Source: Bacteroidales bacterium Bact_22 (lineage in GTDB: Bacteria; Bacteroidota; Bacteroidia; Bacteroidales; F082). Taken from it: DNA of 64,000 nucleotides. A model generated the notes under the pieces. That model was not told the origin of the DNA and did not search any database. It saw only the letters and a program-made list of their open reading frames with translations. The DNA lies in the NCBI GenBank assembly GCA_001603665.1, contig LUZN01000004.1:1-64000 (forward strand). Direction: 5' to 3'. The position numbers were made by a program, and so were the translations under genes. Positions 51,083 through 61,418 of the stretch are shown here, piece after piece. Position 1 is the first letter of the stretch, and the number at the start of each line of letters is the position of its first letter.

Positions 51083-52890
51083 TGTGCGCTATTGGTTGTT
51101 AACACTCGTTTTTCGAGGTACGGACGTGTTATCTCGCCGCGTATGTATTTCTCGATCATCAAAGAGGCGATAGGAGCGGCCCATGTTGAGCCGAAGCCGG
51201 CGTTTTCGACCACTACCGCTATTGCAATCTGCGGGTTGTCGACGGGAGCAAATGCCATGAAGATAGAGTGGTCGAGGCCGTGCGGGTTCTCGGCGGTGCC
51301 AGTCTTGCCACCGACGGTGATTCCGGGGATGTACGACATCCTGGCAGTGCCGTGTTCGCCCTCGAAGACGCTCTGCATGCCTTTCTTCACATCTTTGAAA
51401 TGACGTTGCTTGATGTTGATGACGTGCTTCCCAAAGATCACGCTGTCACTGGCACCGCCGAGATTCTTAACATAATGAGGTTCAATGAAATAGCCCTCGT
51501 TGCCGATGGCTGCCGCCACGTTGGCGAGCTGCAGCGGAGTGACCAGAATCTCACCCTGACCGATGCTGAGCGAGCGTATCGTGAGCGCATTCCACACGCC
51601 ACGGTAAATCTTGTCGTAATATTCGCGTTTCGGGATGTTACCCGACACCGTGAACGGGATGTCCGACTCGCATGCACGGCCGAGACCGAAGCTGGTGACG
51701 TTGTCGTACCAGAACTGGAACGCCTCCTTCTGGTCTTTGAAACGATGTGAGTTCATCATTGCCTGAAAAGCCTGCCAGAAGTAAGGATTACATGAATTCT
51801 CGATGGCATCGTAGAGCCTCACCGGTGACCCGTGATGGTGGGTGCATTTGATAGGCGAGCTGTTTGGCCCGCTACATGGATACGGTGTGTTGGCTGTCAT
51901 CACACCGCTCTCGAGTGATACCAGTCCGTTGATCATCTTAAAGGTCGAGCCGGGAGGGTAGGTGCCGCTTATCGCCCTGTTAATCAGCGGCTTATCGGGG
52001 TCGTTGAGCAGCTCGTTGTAACGAGCGCCGCGACCGCGACCCACCAAGTCGTTGGGGTCGAAGGTTGGACTCGACACCATGGCGAGGATCTGTCCGGTCG
52101 ACGGCTCGATGGCTACGATGGAGCCTGTCTTGCCTGCCATGAGGTATTCACCGTAAGTCTGGAGGTCGGCATCGAGACCGAGTATGATGTCGGAACCCGG
52201 CTCCGGCAGGGTGTCGAAGGCACCGCCCATATAACGTTCCTTCTCACGGTTATGCACGTCGACGACGGTGATTTTTATGCCTTTCTTGCCGCGAAGCTCT
52301 TTCTCATAATACTTCTCAATGCCCGATTTTCCTATATAATCGCCAAGTTTATAGTAGGCGTCGCGTTCCATCTCTGGCTTCGTCACCTCACCAATGCTTC
52401 CCAAGGTGTGAGCCGCGATAGGCATAGGATACTGACGGATGGATCGCGTCTGGAAATAAAAGCCTGGATAATGATAAAGCATCTCCGCAATGCGGCCGTA
52501 TTCCTCTTTCGTTATCTGCGAAATAAAAATCGAAGGCGTTATCGAAGAGTATTTTTTAGCTTTCTGAAAATAAGTATTATAAGTTGAATTATTGATATTC
52601 AATAACTTACAAAAAGAAGCGGTATCGATATTTTTCGCTTGCGAAGGGATAATCATCAGGTCGTAAACGGCGTCGTTGTAGACCAGAAGTTTGCCGTTAC
52701 GGTCGTAAATCTTACCTCTTTGAGGGTATTGCGTGACGTATCGGAGGGTGTTGTTTTCGGAAGAATGTTTATACGAATCGTCGACAATTTGAATGATAAA
52801 AAGCTTGATCAACAAGATAATTGCAACCAATATGAATATCGAGCCGATGACATATTGGCGTTGCGAGTAGTTTATCTTGTTCTTAATCAT
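51079..52890 (-). CDS. mrdA: penicillin-binding protein 2
   Basis: RGKIYDRNGKLLVYN, AVEP-like AIEPSTGQILAMVSSPTFDPN, GTYPPGSTFKMINGL (SxxK), GGKTGTAENPHG. Confidence 0.95.
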   Translation of the reverse strand: MIKNKINYSQRQYVIGSIFILVAIILLIKLFIIQIVDDSYKHSSENNTLRYVTQYPQRGKIYDRNGKLLVYNDAVYDLMIIPSQAKNIDTASFCKLLNINNSTYNTYFQKAKKYSSITPSIFISQITKEEYGRIAEMLYHYPGFYFQTRSIRQYPMPIAAHTLGSIGEVTKPEMERDAYYKLGDYIGKSGIEKYYEKELRGKKGIKITVVDVHNREKERYMGGAFDTLPEPGSDIILGLDADLQTYGEYLMAGKTGSIVAIEPSTGQILAMVSSPTFDPNDLVGRGRGARYNELLNDPDKPLINRAISGTYPPGSTFKMINGLVSLESGVMTANTPYPCSGPNSSPIKCTHHHGSPVRLYDAIENSCNPYFWQAFQAMMNSHRFKDQKEAFQFWYDNVTSFGLGRACESDIPFTVSGNIPKREYYDKIYRGVWNALTIRSLSIGQGEILVTPLQLANVAAAIGNEGYFIEPHYVKNLGGASDSVIFGKHVINIKQRHFKDVKKGMQSVFEGEHGTARMSYIPGITVGGKTGTAENPHGLDHSIFMAFAPVDNPQIAIAVVVENAGFGSTWAAPIASLMIEKYIRGEITRPYLEKRVLTTNSAQ

Positions 52891-52999
52891 ATCGTTATGA
52901 AATTTTGCCCGAAAAATTTTCCAATTACAAAAATATTAAAAGTTTATTAAAGTTTTGTGTTTTTATAAAGAAAATATTGTATTTTTGCAAATTGTGAAA

Positions 53000-53512
53000 G
53001 TGTGTATAAAAGAACGGCTATTGAGTTTTGTCGCATTGATAATCTTTGCGCTGAGCATGGTGTCGTGCACCGAAAAGCAAGACAGTGTTGTGCTTTCCAA
53101 GGATTTTCAAGGTGAAACATGGGGTAGGTTCGATTATCTGGAGGCCACATATAACGTGGTGAAAGCTCCGATGACGGCCGACGTGGTGATGGATATCGAC
53201 ATTTCGGACGTATACCCAAATATCTATCCTTACCATGGCGCGGAGAACGAGATGTTTGTCATTGTGCTGAGCGTCAGTTCGCCTGATGGCGGCAGTCGTG
53301 CGAGGGAATATAAGTTCCGTTTGAGAGACAGCGAAGGTAATTTCAAGTCGGAAAAGGTCGACGGATATTATCATTTTGAACTGCCATTGATCAATGAGAT
53401 GAGTTTCAATGAGAAAGGCGAGTATCATTTCAAGGTTGAAAACAAATATTCGAAAGATCCTTTATATGGAATTAAATCATTGAATATCAATTGTTTACAG
53501 ATAAATAATTAA
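53000..53512 (+). CDS. gliding-motility lipoprotein GldH-like
   Basis: lipobox ALSMVSC; family by overall pattern; TATTTTTG -7 box just upstream makes GTG at 53000 the preferred start over 52955. Confidence 0.65.
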   Translation: MCIKERLLSFVALIIFALSMVSCTEKQDSVVLSKDFQGETWGRFDYLEATYNVVKAPMTADVVMDIDISDVYPNIYPYHGAENEMFVIVLSVSSPDGGSRAREYKFRLRDSEGNFKSEKVDGYYHFELPLINEMSFNEKGEYHFKVENKYSKDPLYGIKSLNINCLQINN

Positions 53513-53525
53513 AAAACTTAAATAG

Positions 53526-54347
53526 ATGAAAAAACTATTATTCAAAGCAGTGGTGATTACCGCGGTGGTTGTGATGACGATTATGACATCATGCGTTTCG
53601 CAGAAAAAGATCCTCTATCTGCAGCACGAGCAGATGATTGACAGTATCACATCGGTTGAGTATCAGAACAAACGTAGCTTCGACTACAAGGTGCAGCCAG
53701 GCGATAACCTTTACATCAGGGTGTCGAGTATGGATAAGAACTTCTCGGAGTTCTTCAATACAGGAAGCACGGCTAACATCGGTTCGATGGGAAGCACGCA
53801 GAACTCAAGCGGTAACGCCGGTATTTACTTGAACGGCTTCAACGTCAGCGACGAAGGCACAATCGACTTCCCGTATGCAGGTAAGATCTACGTCAAGGAC
53901 TTGACCATTGACGAGATTCAGCAGAAGATCCAGAATATCATCGGAGAATATCAGAAGGAGACCATCGTTTACGTGAAACTCGGTCTGTTTAACCTGACAA
54001 TTCTCGGTGAGGTGACACGTCCGGGTCAGTATCAGGTGTACCAGTCGGATATCAACATCTTCCAGGCTATGGCTTTGGCCGGCAACGCCACTGATTTTGC
54101 GAATAAGAAGAATATCAAGATCATTCACCAGACGACGGAAGGTTCGCAGATAGTGAGAGTGAACCTCAACGATGCCAATATCCTTGAAAATCCTCAGTTT
54201 TATCTCAAGCCGAACGATATCATCTACGTCGAACCGCTCGGTCTCAAGAGATACGGATTCACGACAATGCCGTATTCGACAATCTTCTCGGCGGCATCAT
54301 TGCTCATAACAGTTCTTACATTCTTTATGATAACTTCAGCTAAATAG
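53526..54347 (+). CDS. polysaccharide export outer-membrane protein (Wza-like, SLBB)
   Basis: lipobox IMTSC; YKVQPGDNLYIRVSSMD, DEGTIDFPYAGKIYVKDLTIDEIQQKI, LGEVTRPGQYQVYQSDINIFQAMALAG. Confidence 0.93.
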   Translation: MKKLLFKAVVITAVVVMTIMTSCVSQKKILYLQHEQMIDSITSVEYQNKRSFDYKVQPGDNLYIRVSSMDKNFSEFFNTGSTANIGSMGSTQNSSGNAGIYLNGFNVSDEGTIDFPYAGKIYVKDLTIDEIQQKIQNIIGEYQKETIVYVKLGLFNLTILGEVTRPGQYQVYQSDINIFQAMALAGNATDFANKKNIKIIHQTTEGSQIVRVNLNDANILENPQFYLKPNDIIYVEPLGLKRYGFTTMPYSTIFSAASLLITVLTFFMITSAK

Positions 54348-54355
54348 TCAGTATT

Positions 54356-56875
54356 ATGAATAGCAACGATATTAAAGATTTTCAGCGTCCGCTTCAGACT
54401 GAAGACGAAAATGCAATTGATATCAAGACTTTGATTATCAAGTTTTTAAGTTATTGGTATCTGTTTATCATATTTGGAGTTATCGCTTTGATGGCAGGTT
54501 ATGTCTACAACAGATATACTCCTAATGTGTATCAGGTTTCGGCCAGCATTTACATCAAGGAACAAAAGATGGGTATGGATGCTGCCGCAATGATGACGGG
54601 TATGAATTTCAGAAGTTATGGTAACGTCGATAACGAAATAGGAATTCTCAAGTCATACATGCTCGCTGAAAAAGCATTGAGAAAGCTCGATTTCAACGTT
54701 TCTTATTATTCAAAAGGCCGTTTGGCAACCGTTGAGTTGTATAAAGACAACCCGTTTACAGTGGAAATCGACTATACCGCTCCGCAGATGGTGGGTGTGA
54801 CATATAACGTCAAAATCCTGGATAATGGTCAGTATAGGCTGAAAGCCGAAGCAAAAAGAGCTTCAATGTACGATTTTGGTGAAGACAAGTATCTCGGACT
54901 GGTAAACGAAGTCATGATTGATGATGTTTATTCGTTTGGCGACACTGTCGACAACAAATACAACAAATTCCGCATAATTCTTAACAGCCACTACAATGTT
55001 GATAATGACAGCAGAATGAAGCTTTCATTCCGCATCAACAGTATGGTTTCGCTTGTCGGCTCGATGAGCAGCAGAATGACGGTTGCAAATATCAGTAAAC
55101 AGGCGTCATTGCTCGGACTTACGATTCAAGGCAACAATGCCGCCAAAATCACCGATTATCTGAATCAGTTGTGCGAAGAGTTTATCCAGAGAGACCTTGA
55201 CAACAAGAACAGAGTCTCTGAGAATACAATCAAATTCATTGATAAAGAGTTGGTTGGCATTCAGGAATCGTTGGATAAGGCTGAGATCGACCTCCAGAGC
55301 TTCCAGCAGGGTAATGACTTCATGAACCTCGACAAGCAAGCCACCGACCTGTTCAATTACTTGAAAGAACAGGAGAAACGTAAGGCCGAACTCGAACTCA
55401 GTCTTAAGTATTACACCGACTTGAAAGAATATATTGAGGCAAACCTCGATGAGCCCGATAAACTCATCGCTCCGAGTGCTATGGGTATTCAGGATCCGCT
55501 TCTGAACCAACTCGTGAGCAAGCTGGTCGACCTCTCAAGTAAGAAGCAGACACAGCTCATCACCTCGACCGACAAGAACCCTGTGGTCATCAGTCTTGAC
55601 CAGCAGATTGCCCAGACCAAGATGCAGTTGTTGGAAAACATCAACAACATCATCAACAATACACGTTTGAACATCAAAGGTATCAACGACAATATCCGTA
55701 AGCTCGATGAGCAGGTGAAGGAACTTCCTGAGACACAGCGTCAGCTCCTCGGATATCAGCGTAAGTTCACCTACAGCGAGACAATCTACAACTTCTTGAT
55801 GCAGCGTCGTTCGGAAGCTCAGATTTTGAAGGCCAGCAACACGCCTGATAACGAGATTATCGATTCAGCACGTCTGGCTCTCGTGAGAAGAGTGGCACCG
55901 CGCGCCACGATGAACTATCTCATCGCCCTGATTCTCGGTCTCCTCATCCCAGTGGCGTATATCCTGCTGAAGGACTTCTTCAACACCAAGGTTTTGGAGC
56001 GTAAAGATATCGAGAAAGCTACGAAATATCCTATCATCGGTCAGATTCCGCAAATCGACTCAAGTAAGGGCACCAAGACTATGGTTATCTCATCGCCGAA
56101 GTCGCCTGCAGCCGAGTCGTTCCGTTCGATCAGAACCAATATCGACTTTATCGTTCAAGGCAAGGAAAAATGCACTATCCTCGTCACGGGTGATATGGCA
56201 TCAGTGGGTAAGACCTACATCTCCATCAACTTGGCGTCAATCTATGCTTTGTATGGTAAGAAGACGGTGCTTATCGGTTTCGACTTACGTAAACCTCGTC
56301 TGTATCAGGAGTTTGGCTTGAGCAACAAGCTCGGTACCACTTCATATCTTGCAAACAAAGCCTCTGTCGACGAGATCATCCAGCCATCAGGTAAGTTGCC
56401 TGCTTTGGATATCATCTGCGCCGGTCCTGTGCCGCCAAACCCGGCCGAACTTATCGCTTCGGACCGCTGCTCGCAGCTGTTTGCAGAGCTTAAAGAAATA
56501 TATGACTATATCATCGTCGATACTCCGCCTCTGGCACTTGTTACCGATGCATTCCTGCTGATGAAGCACGTAGATGCCAACTGTTACGTGGTGCGTCAGG
56601 GTGTCACCAACAAGAAGGTGTTTGCTTCGATCACCAAAGACCTTGAAGACCGAGGCGTGAAGATGAACATCATCATCAACGGTATCCAGTTCTCGGGAAC
56701 CTATGGCTATCGTTACAGCTACGGCTACGGCGGATATGGCTACGGATATGGTTATGGCTACGGCTACGGATATGGTTATGGCTACGGCACTGGCTATTAT
56801 GGCAGCGACGACAGCCATCACAAACATAAAAAAGAAGGTCTTTTAGGACGTATTCTTAGAAAGAGAAGAGAATAA
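54356..56875 (+). CDS. polysaccharide co-polymerase / BY-kinase (Wzc-like)
   Basis: Wzz N-terminus; kinase ILVTGDMASVGKTYISINLASIYALYGKKTVLIGFDLRKPRL, YDYIIVDTPPLALVTDAFLL; Tyr-rich C-terminal tail. Confidence 0.94.
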   Translation: MNSNDIKDFQRPLQTEDENAIDIKTLIIKFLSYWYLFIIFGVIALMAGYVYNRYTPNVYQVSASIYIKEQKMGMDAAAMMTGMNFRSYGNVDNEIGILKSYMLAEKALRKLDFNVSYYSKGRLATVELYKDNPFTVEIDYTAPQMVGVTYNVKILDNGQYRLKAEAKRASMYDFGEDKYLGLVNEVMIDDVYSFGDTVDNKYNKFRIILNSHYNVDNDSRMKLSFRINSMVSLVGSMSSRMTVANISKQASLLGLTIQGNNAAKITDYLNQLCEEFIQRDLDNKNRVSENTIKFIDKELVGIQESLDKAEIDLQSFQQGNDFMNLDKQATDLFNYLKEQEKRKAELELSLKYYTDLKEYIEANLDEPDKLIAPSAMGIQDPLLNQLVSKLVDLSSKKQTQLITSTDKNPVVISLDQQIAQTKMQLLENINNIINNTRLNIKGINDNIRKLDEQVKELPETQRQLLGYQRKFTYSETIYNFLMQRRSEAQILKASNTPDNEIIDSARLALVRRVAPRATMNYLIALILGLLIPVAYILLKDFFNTKVLERKDIEKATKYPIIGQIPQIDSSKGTKTMVISSPKSPAAESFRSIRTNIDFIVQGKEKCTILVTGDMASVGKTYISINLASIYALYGKKTVLIGFDLRKPRLYQEFGLSNKLGTTSYLANKASVDEIIQPSGKLPALDIICAGPVPPNPAELIASDRCSQLFAELKEIYDYIIVDTPPLALVTDAFLLMKHVDANCYVVRQGVTNKKVFASITKDLEDRGVKMNIIINGIQFSGTYGYRYSYGYGGYGYGYGYGYGYGYGYGYGTGYYGSDDSHHKHKKEGLLGRILRKRRE
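56738..56785 (+). repeat. perfect 24-bp tandem duplication encoding (GY)n in the Wzc tail
   Basis: GGCTACGGATATGGTTATGGCTAC present twice back to back. Confidence 0.95.
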
Positions 56876-57390
56876 TGTCTGAAAAGACCGCTTTAAGGTG
56901 GTATGCCGTCTATGTGAAGTCACGCTATGAGAAAAAGACTTCCAAGTTATTGGAAGATAGGCACATAGAGACATATCTACCTCTTATCGGGAGGCTTAAA
57001 CAATGGAGCGACCGCAAAAAGATGGTCGAAGAGCCATTGTTTAAGTCTTACCTTTTTGTCCACACCGACTTAAAAAACTATTTCGACATCCTCAACACCC
57101 CTGGCGTGGTGAGGTTTGTCTGTTTTGAGGGTAAGCCGGTGCCAGTGCCTGATAATCAGTTGGTTGCGGTGAGGTCGTACATCGGAGAATACGATGGCAT
57201 CGACGACTTGGAACAGCTGTCGGAGCTGCATGAGGGACAGGTTGTGGAGATAGCTCGCGGTCAGATGAAGGGTCTGGTCGGAAGACTGGTGGAGATTCGG
57301 GGCAAGCAGCGCTTGATAATCAACATCGAGGCGGTGGGGCAGAGCCTGCCTATCAGCGTGTCGCGCTCTCAGATTGAAGTACGGTCTTGA
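56875..57390 (+). CDS. NusG-family (UpxY/LoaP-type) transcription antiterminator
   Basis: RWYAVYVKSRYEKKTSKLLEDRHIETYLPLI...PLFKSYLFVHTD; C-terminal KOW-like VVEIARGQMKGLVGRLVEIRGKQRLIINIEAVGQSLPISVSRSQIE. Confidence 0.9.
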   Translation: MSEKTALRWYAVYVKSRYEKKTSKLLEDRHIETYLPLIGRLKQWSDRKKMVEEPLFKSYLFVHTDLKNYFDILNTPGVVRFVCFEGKPVPVPDNQLVAVRSYIGEYDGIDDLEQLSELHEGQVVEIARGQMKGLVGRLVEIRGKQRLIINIEAVGQSLPISVSRSQIEVRS

Positions 57391-58096
57391 GGATGTCGGT
57401 CGACTTCATGTCGTTGAAGCCGCTGACATGCAGCTTATAATAGGAGATGACCGCCTCGAGCAGCTGACGGCGCTCGTGGTTGGCGATATTCAGACAAAAA
57501 TCATCAAAGACATCGTGGTTGCAGAGGTTAAACAGCAGTTCGCTCTGCCTTGGGTCGGCGACGTAGGTTGAGTTGGAGCCGTCGTGGCGGAAGCAGCCTT
57601 CCTCAAGGTCGAAGATGAAACCTTGTTTATAATTGCTTACGTTAGGCGAAAAACCTAAGAAATCGCTAAGTTTTACTGCAAATTTCAATGGAAAATCGGC
57701 ACAGTTGCCTGTCGTATTATCGAGATGTGTCAACGCATCGTGTATAAAGGCGAAGAGCTCGAGGTCGGTCTCCGAATCCTGAATGGTTTTCGACAGCAAT
57801 TCGCAGAGAAACAGCACTATGGCGTTCTTATTTATATTAATAGGTATATCCTGATAGGCGTATTCTATGCCGGCTTCCTTGAGATAACCCAACTCGCCGC
57901 GTGAGTTGGCGGCCACTATCTCGAGTAGGGTGAGCGGTTGGAATAAGGCGGCGCGGATCTTGGCGTTTTTGTTGAAGGCACCTTTCACCATGAACGGCTG
58001 TAGGCCGTTTTGTTCGGTTAACAGCTTGACAATCAGACTGTTATCGCCATATCTTATGGCTTTGAAAACGATGGCGCGGGTCTTGTCGGAATTCAT
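57353..58096 (-). CDS. recO: DNA repair protein RecO
   Basis: TRAIVFKAIRYGDNSLIVKLLTEQNGLQPFMVKGAFNKNAKIRAALFQPLTLLEIV. Confidence 0.9.
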   Translation of the reverse strand: MNSDKTRAIVFKAIRYGDNSLIVKLLTEQNGLQPFMVKGAFNKNAKIRAALFQPLTLLEIVAANSRGELGYLKEAGIEYAYQDIPININKNAIVLFLCELLSKTIQDSETDLELFAFIHDALTHLDNTTGNCADFPLKFAVKLSDFLGFSPNVSNYKQGFIFDLEEGCFRHDGSNSTYVADPRQSELLFNLCNHDVFDDFCLNIANHERRQLLEAVISYYKLHVSGFNDMKSTDILKTVLQSESATR

Positions 58097-58099
58097 TAT

Positions 58100-60379
58100 T
58101 TATCGCATGATAAGTACCTTGGTGGCGTATGTCTCTTTGCCTGTCTCGTCGCTGACGAAGATGAGGTAGATGCCTGGTTCCACCTTGGCTCCATTGATGT
58201 CGGTGCAGTCCCACACAGCCTGTCCGCCTTGTGCCTGCAGATGTGTCACAAAGGCGCCGTCGGTGGTGGTGATCTTCACCAGTGCGTTGGTGACCAGTCC
58301 TTTGATGCCGACGATGCCGCTATGCTCGGGCCTGACCGGGTTAGGATACACTATGACGTTGTCGTTTTTCTCTTGTCCGGCCGTGGCAGTGCCTTTGTAG
58401 GAGACTATGCCGTTGTCGGTTGAGAAATAAACGTTGCCGTCGTCGTCGATGGCTATGTCTTTCACGTTGTTTGAGAACAACGGGCTGTTTTCGATTGTGA
58501 AATGATGGTAGGTGGTCTGTCCGTCGTTGGAGGTCTGGATAACGCCGTTGTTGGTGCCGAACCACAGGTTGTTGGCGCCGTCGACAGCTATCGAGAGCAC
58601 CGACTGTCCTGAGAGCAGGTAGTCGGCCTGACCTGAGCCGTCGTTACGCGGGATGAGTATCCTCGAGCATGCGTAGGTGTTGTTTTTGAAGATTTTTTTC
58701 GAGTCGTAGAACAAAGCCACGCCGTCGGTGGTGCCTATCCACACTGTGCCGTTGTTGTCGGTGGCGAAGCAGTTGACGCCGTCGCCGGGGAGGTTGCCGG
58801 TGGTAGCGTTTTTGTTGACGGTCTTCACGGTGCCATTATAGAAAACCGTGAGCTCGCCGCCACGTTTGAAAATCCATTTAATGTCGTTTTTGTCGACCAT
58901 AAGACGTCCGATGTCTCCGCTGCCGATGTTGTACGACTGCCATGAGCCGTTGCTCTTCCACACCGAGAGCTGTTTGTCGGCACCGCTGTTGGCGATCCAC
59001 ATGTTATTGTTGCTGTCGAAGTCTAAGCCGGTGATGAAAGTGTAGTGACTGCCCAGCTGCAGCCATGGCACGTTGAAGCCCAGACTGCTGTTGTATCCGC
59101 TGTAGACGTTCTTTACCTTGCCGTTTTTGTAGACAACGAGGCCTTTGCTGTAGGTGGCGAAATAAAGGGTGTTGCTGTCTCGCGGGTCGGCTTGCACCCA
59201 TATGATGTCGGGAATGGTGTCCAAACCAGAGGTGTTCCATCGGTTGATGGACGACCATTTCCATCCGTTGTAGTGCGACAGCCCTTCGCCGCTCCAGGTA
59301 GGTGCCCAGGTGCTGCTGTAGCCGCCAGGGGCGACCCATACGTCGTTGCCTGAAGTGTTGATACTGAATACCTTACTGGTCGATGGGCCGTTGGAGATGA
59401 CGAAGATATATGAGCCGTCGTTTTCGATTCGTCCGAGAGAATTGATGCGGGTTCCCGACCAGTAGCAGTTTCTTTTGCTGTCGTAGACGGTCGACTGAGG
59501 CGTGATGCCACTCAACGAGAATATCAACTCTTTGTTTTTGTCGTAAACCCTGATGTCCTGACGGTCTTCGGTCACAATGATCCTGTCATCGCAGACACGC
59601 AGCTCTTTGATGAGACTCTGACTGCCTGGAAGGAAGTAACTACATGATAATGTGTCGGTTATGGCATATAACGTGTCGTTGTCGTAAGTGTTGTCGGAGT
59701 AGTTTGCCACGACGTAATTATCGAAACACTCAATTTGTGAGAAGTTTATCCTCAGACTTGGCAGTCCGCCGAAACGATGCCATTGCGCGAAGTTGGCGAG
59801 ATTGGTGTTGTCGGCTTGAGCATAATAGATGCCTCGCTCTGTCGCTGCGTAAAAGACGCCATTGCACAGAGTTAAGTCGTTGACGTTCAGATATGTACCA
59901 TTTGGACCGATGATGTAGGTGTCTTTCACCTCGTTGCGATCCAAATCGATGACAACGATGCCGAAACTGCAGCAGACATAGGCGTAACAGTCGTTGAAAA
60001 ATACGTTGTTGATGGTCTTGTTACCAAGGATATATTTGTTGTAGATGTCAGGGATGTTGGTCACATTTCCTTGACTGTCAATGACATCGATATTGGTGTT
60101 GGTGTATCCTACAAACATAACATCCTTTGACGGGCTATAGCGCATGATGTTGATGCCCATGTCTGACAATCCGTTGACTTTTGATAAACGGTTGATACTG
60201 TTGTCGTTAGTGTTGAAGTAAAATATACCGTAAGGTGTAGCGGCGTAGATGTTGTCGCGTATGATATCGACGCTGACGACGTTCATGCCTGGCGTGTGAG
60301 CCGTCCATTCACCGATTTTCTGGGCGAAAGATGCAAGGTTTAATGCCAATATGGTTAACAGAAACAGTATTTTTCTCAT
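58100..60379 (-). CDS. PorZ-like T9SS-associated beta-propeller protein with C-terminal sorting-like domain
   Basis: FAQKIGEWTAHTPGMNVVSVDIIRDNIYAATPYGIFYFNTNDNSI..., propeller repeats, VIVYPNPVRPEHSGIVGIKGLVTNALVKITTTDGAFV. Confidence 0.85.
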   Translation of the reverse strand: MRKILFLLTILALNLASFAQKIGEWTAHTPGMNVVSVDIIRDNIYAATPYGIFYFNTNDNSINRLSKVNGLSDMGINIMRYSPSKDVMFVGYTNTNIDVIDSQGNVTNIPDIYNKYILGNKTINNVFFNDCYAYVCCSFGIVVIDLDRNEVKDTYIIGPNGTYLNVNDLTLCNGVFYAATERGIYYAQADNTNLANFAQWHRFGGLPSLRINFSQIECFDNYVVANYSDNTYDNDTLYAITDTLSCSYFLPGSQSLIKELRVCDDRIIVTEDRQDIRVYDKNKELIFSLSGITPQSTVYDSKRNCYWSGTRINSLGRIENDGSYIFVISNGPSTSKVFSINTSGNDVWVAPGGYSSTWAPTWSGEGLSHYNGWKWSSINRWNTSGLDTIPDIIWVQADPRDSNTLYFATYSKGLVVYKNGKVKNVYSGYNSSLGFNVPWLQLGSHYTFITGLDFDSNNNMWIANSGADKQLSVWKSNGSWQSYNIGSGDIGRLMVDKNDIKWIFKRGGELTVFYNGTVKTVNKNATTGNLPGDGVNCFATDNNGTVWIGTTDGVALFYDSKKIFKNNTYACSRILIPRNDGSGQADYLLSGQSVLSIAVDGANNLWFGTNNGVIQTSNDGQTTYHHFTIENSPLFSNNVKDIAIDDDGNVYFSTDNGIVSYKGTATAGQEKNDNVIVYPNPVRPEHSGIVGIKGLVTNALVKITTTDGAFVTHLQAQGGQAVWDCTDINGAKVEPGIYLIFVSDETGKETYATKVLIMR

Positions 60380-60399
60380 AGAATAGTGTTTTTAAGAAG

Positions 60400-60471
60400 T
60401 ACCCTCGCTGGGAATCGAACCCAAATCTAAAGTTTAGGAAACTTCCATTCTATCCGTTGAACTACAAGGGC
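60400..60471 (-). tRNA. tRNA-Arg (anticodon CCT)
   Basis: GCCCTTG/CGAGGGT acceptor, GAAGT-TTCCTAA-ACTTT anticodon arm, TTGGG-TTCGATT-CCCAG T-arm; no encoded CCA. Confidence 0.92.
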
Positions 60472-60571
60472 ATTTCTGGATGCAAAAATACGAATTTTTT
60501 AAAATAATTGCACATTATATTTCTATATTGTTTAAATTTGCATGATTTTTAGACTGAATTTGAATAGAAGT

Positions 60572-61417
60572 ATGATTCAAGTTTTTAATTATATCGCTGA
60601 TCTTCAATCGTTTTTGAAGGCAAAGCGCGACTCGGGTCTCTCGGTGGGTCTCGTCCCGACCATGGGAGCCCTTCATGAAGGCCATCTTTCATTGATTCGC
60701 CGTGCGAAAAAAGAGAACGACGTGGCTGTCGCAAGTGTGTTTGTGAACCCTGTCCAGTTCAACAATCCTACCGATTTGGAGAAGTATCCGAGAACTCCTG
60801 AAAAAGATATTAAGATGCTCGAAAGTGCAGGCTGTGACGCTGTTTTCATGCCGTCGGTGGAGGAGATGTATCCAACGAAAGTCGAGGATCATTACGACTT
60901 CGGCATCATCGAGCACGTGATGGAAGGCGCATGCCGTCCGGGTCATTTCAACGGCGTGGCGATAGTGGTGCGCAAGCTGTTCGACATAGTGCAGCCCGAC
61001 AGAGCCTATTTCGGCGAGAAAGACTTCCAGCAACAGGCGATAATCAGAAAACTTGTGCATGATTACAACATCAATCTCGAAATCGTGCCTTGCGACATCG
61101 TCCGTGAGAAAGACGGGCTGGCGATGAGCTCGCGTAATATGCGCCTCAACGCCGAGGAACGTGCCATAGCACCTATGATTTACAAGGTGTTGCAGGAGAC
61201 TGTAGCCAACTACGAGACTATGAGTCCGGCCGAGATGAAGGCTCTGGCATTAAAAAAGTATTCAGATATAAAACAATTCGACGTTGAATACGTTGAGATA
61301 GCAGACGAGGCTGATTTACAAGCCGTCACCGACTGGAAAGACTGCGAACATGCCAGGATTTTCGTGGCATTGCAGCTCGGACCTGTCCGTCTGATTGATA
61401 ATTTAAGAATTTTTTAA
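60572..61417 (+). CDS. panC: pantoate--beta-alanine ligase
   Basis: [58 protein letters not shown]; start 60572 because TAAATTTG -7 box (60533-60540) abuts ATG 60542. Confidence 0.96.
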   Translation: MIQVFNYIADLQSFLKAKRDSGLSVGLVPTMGALHEGHLSLIRRAKKENDVAVASVFVNPVQFNNPTDLEKYPRTPEKDIKMLESAGCDAVFMPSVEEMYPTKVEDHYDFGIIEHVMEGACRPGHFNGVAIVVRKLFDIVQPDRAYFGEKDFQQQAIIRKLVHDYNINLEIVPCDIVREKDGLAMSSRNMRLNAEERAIAPMIYKVLQETVANYETMSPAEMKALALKKYSDIKQFDVEYVEIADEADLQAVTDWKDCEHARIFVALQLGPVRLIDNLRIF

Positions 61418-61418
61418 G

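Noticed and set aside
56700-56800. GGCTAC/GGATAT repeats considered as a CRISPR-like array
   Set aside because: No spacers; repeats are contiguous, in-frame and encode the Gly-Tyr tail of the Wzc-like protein.
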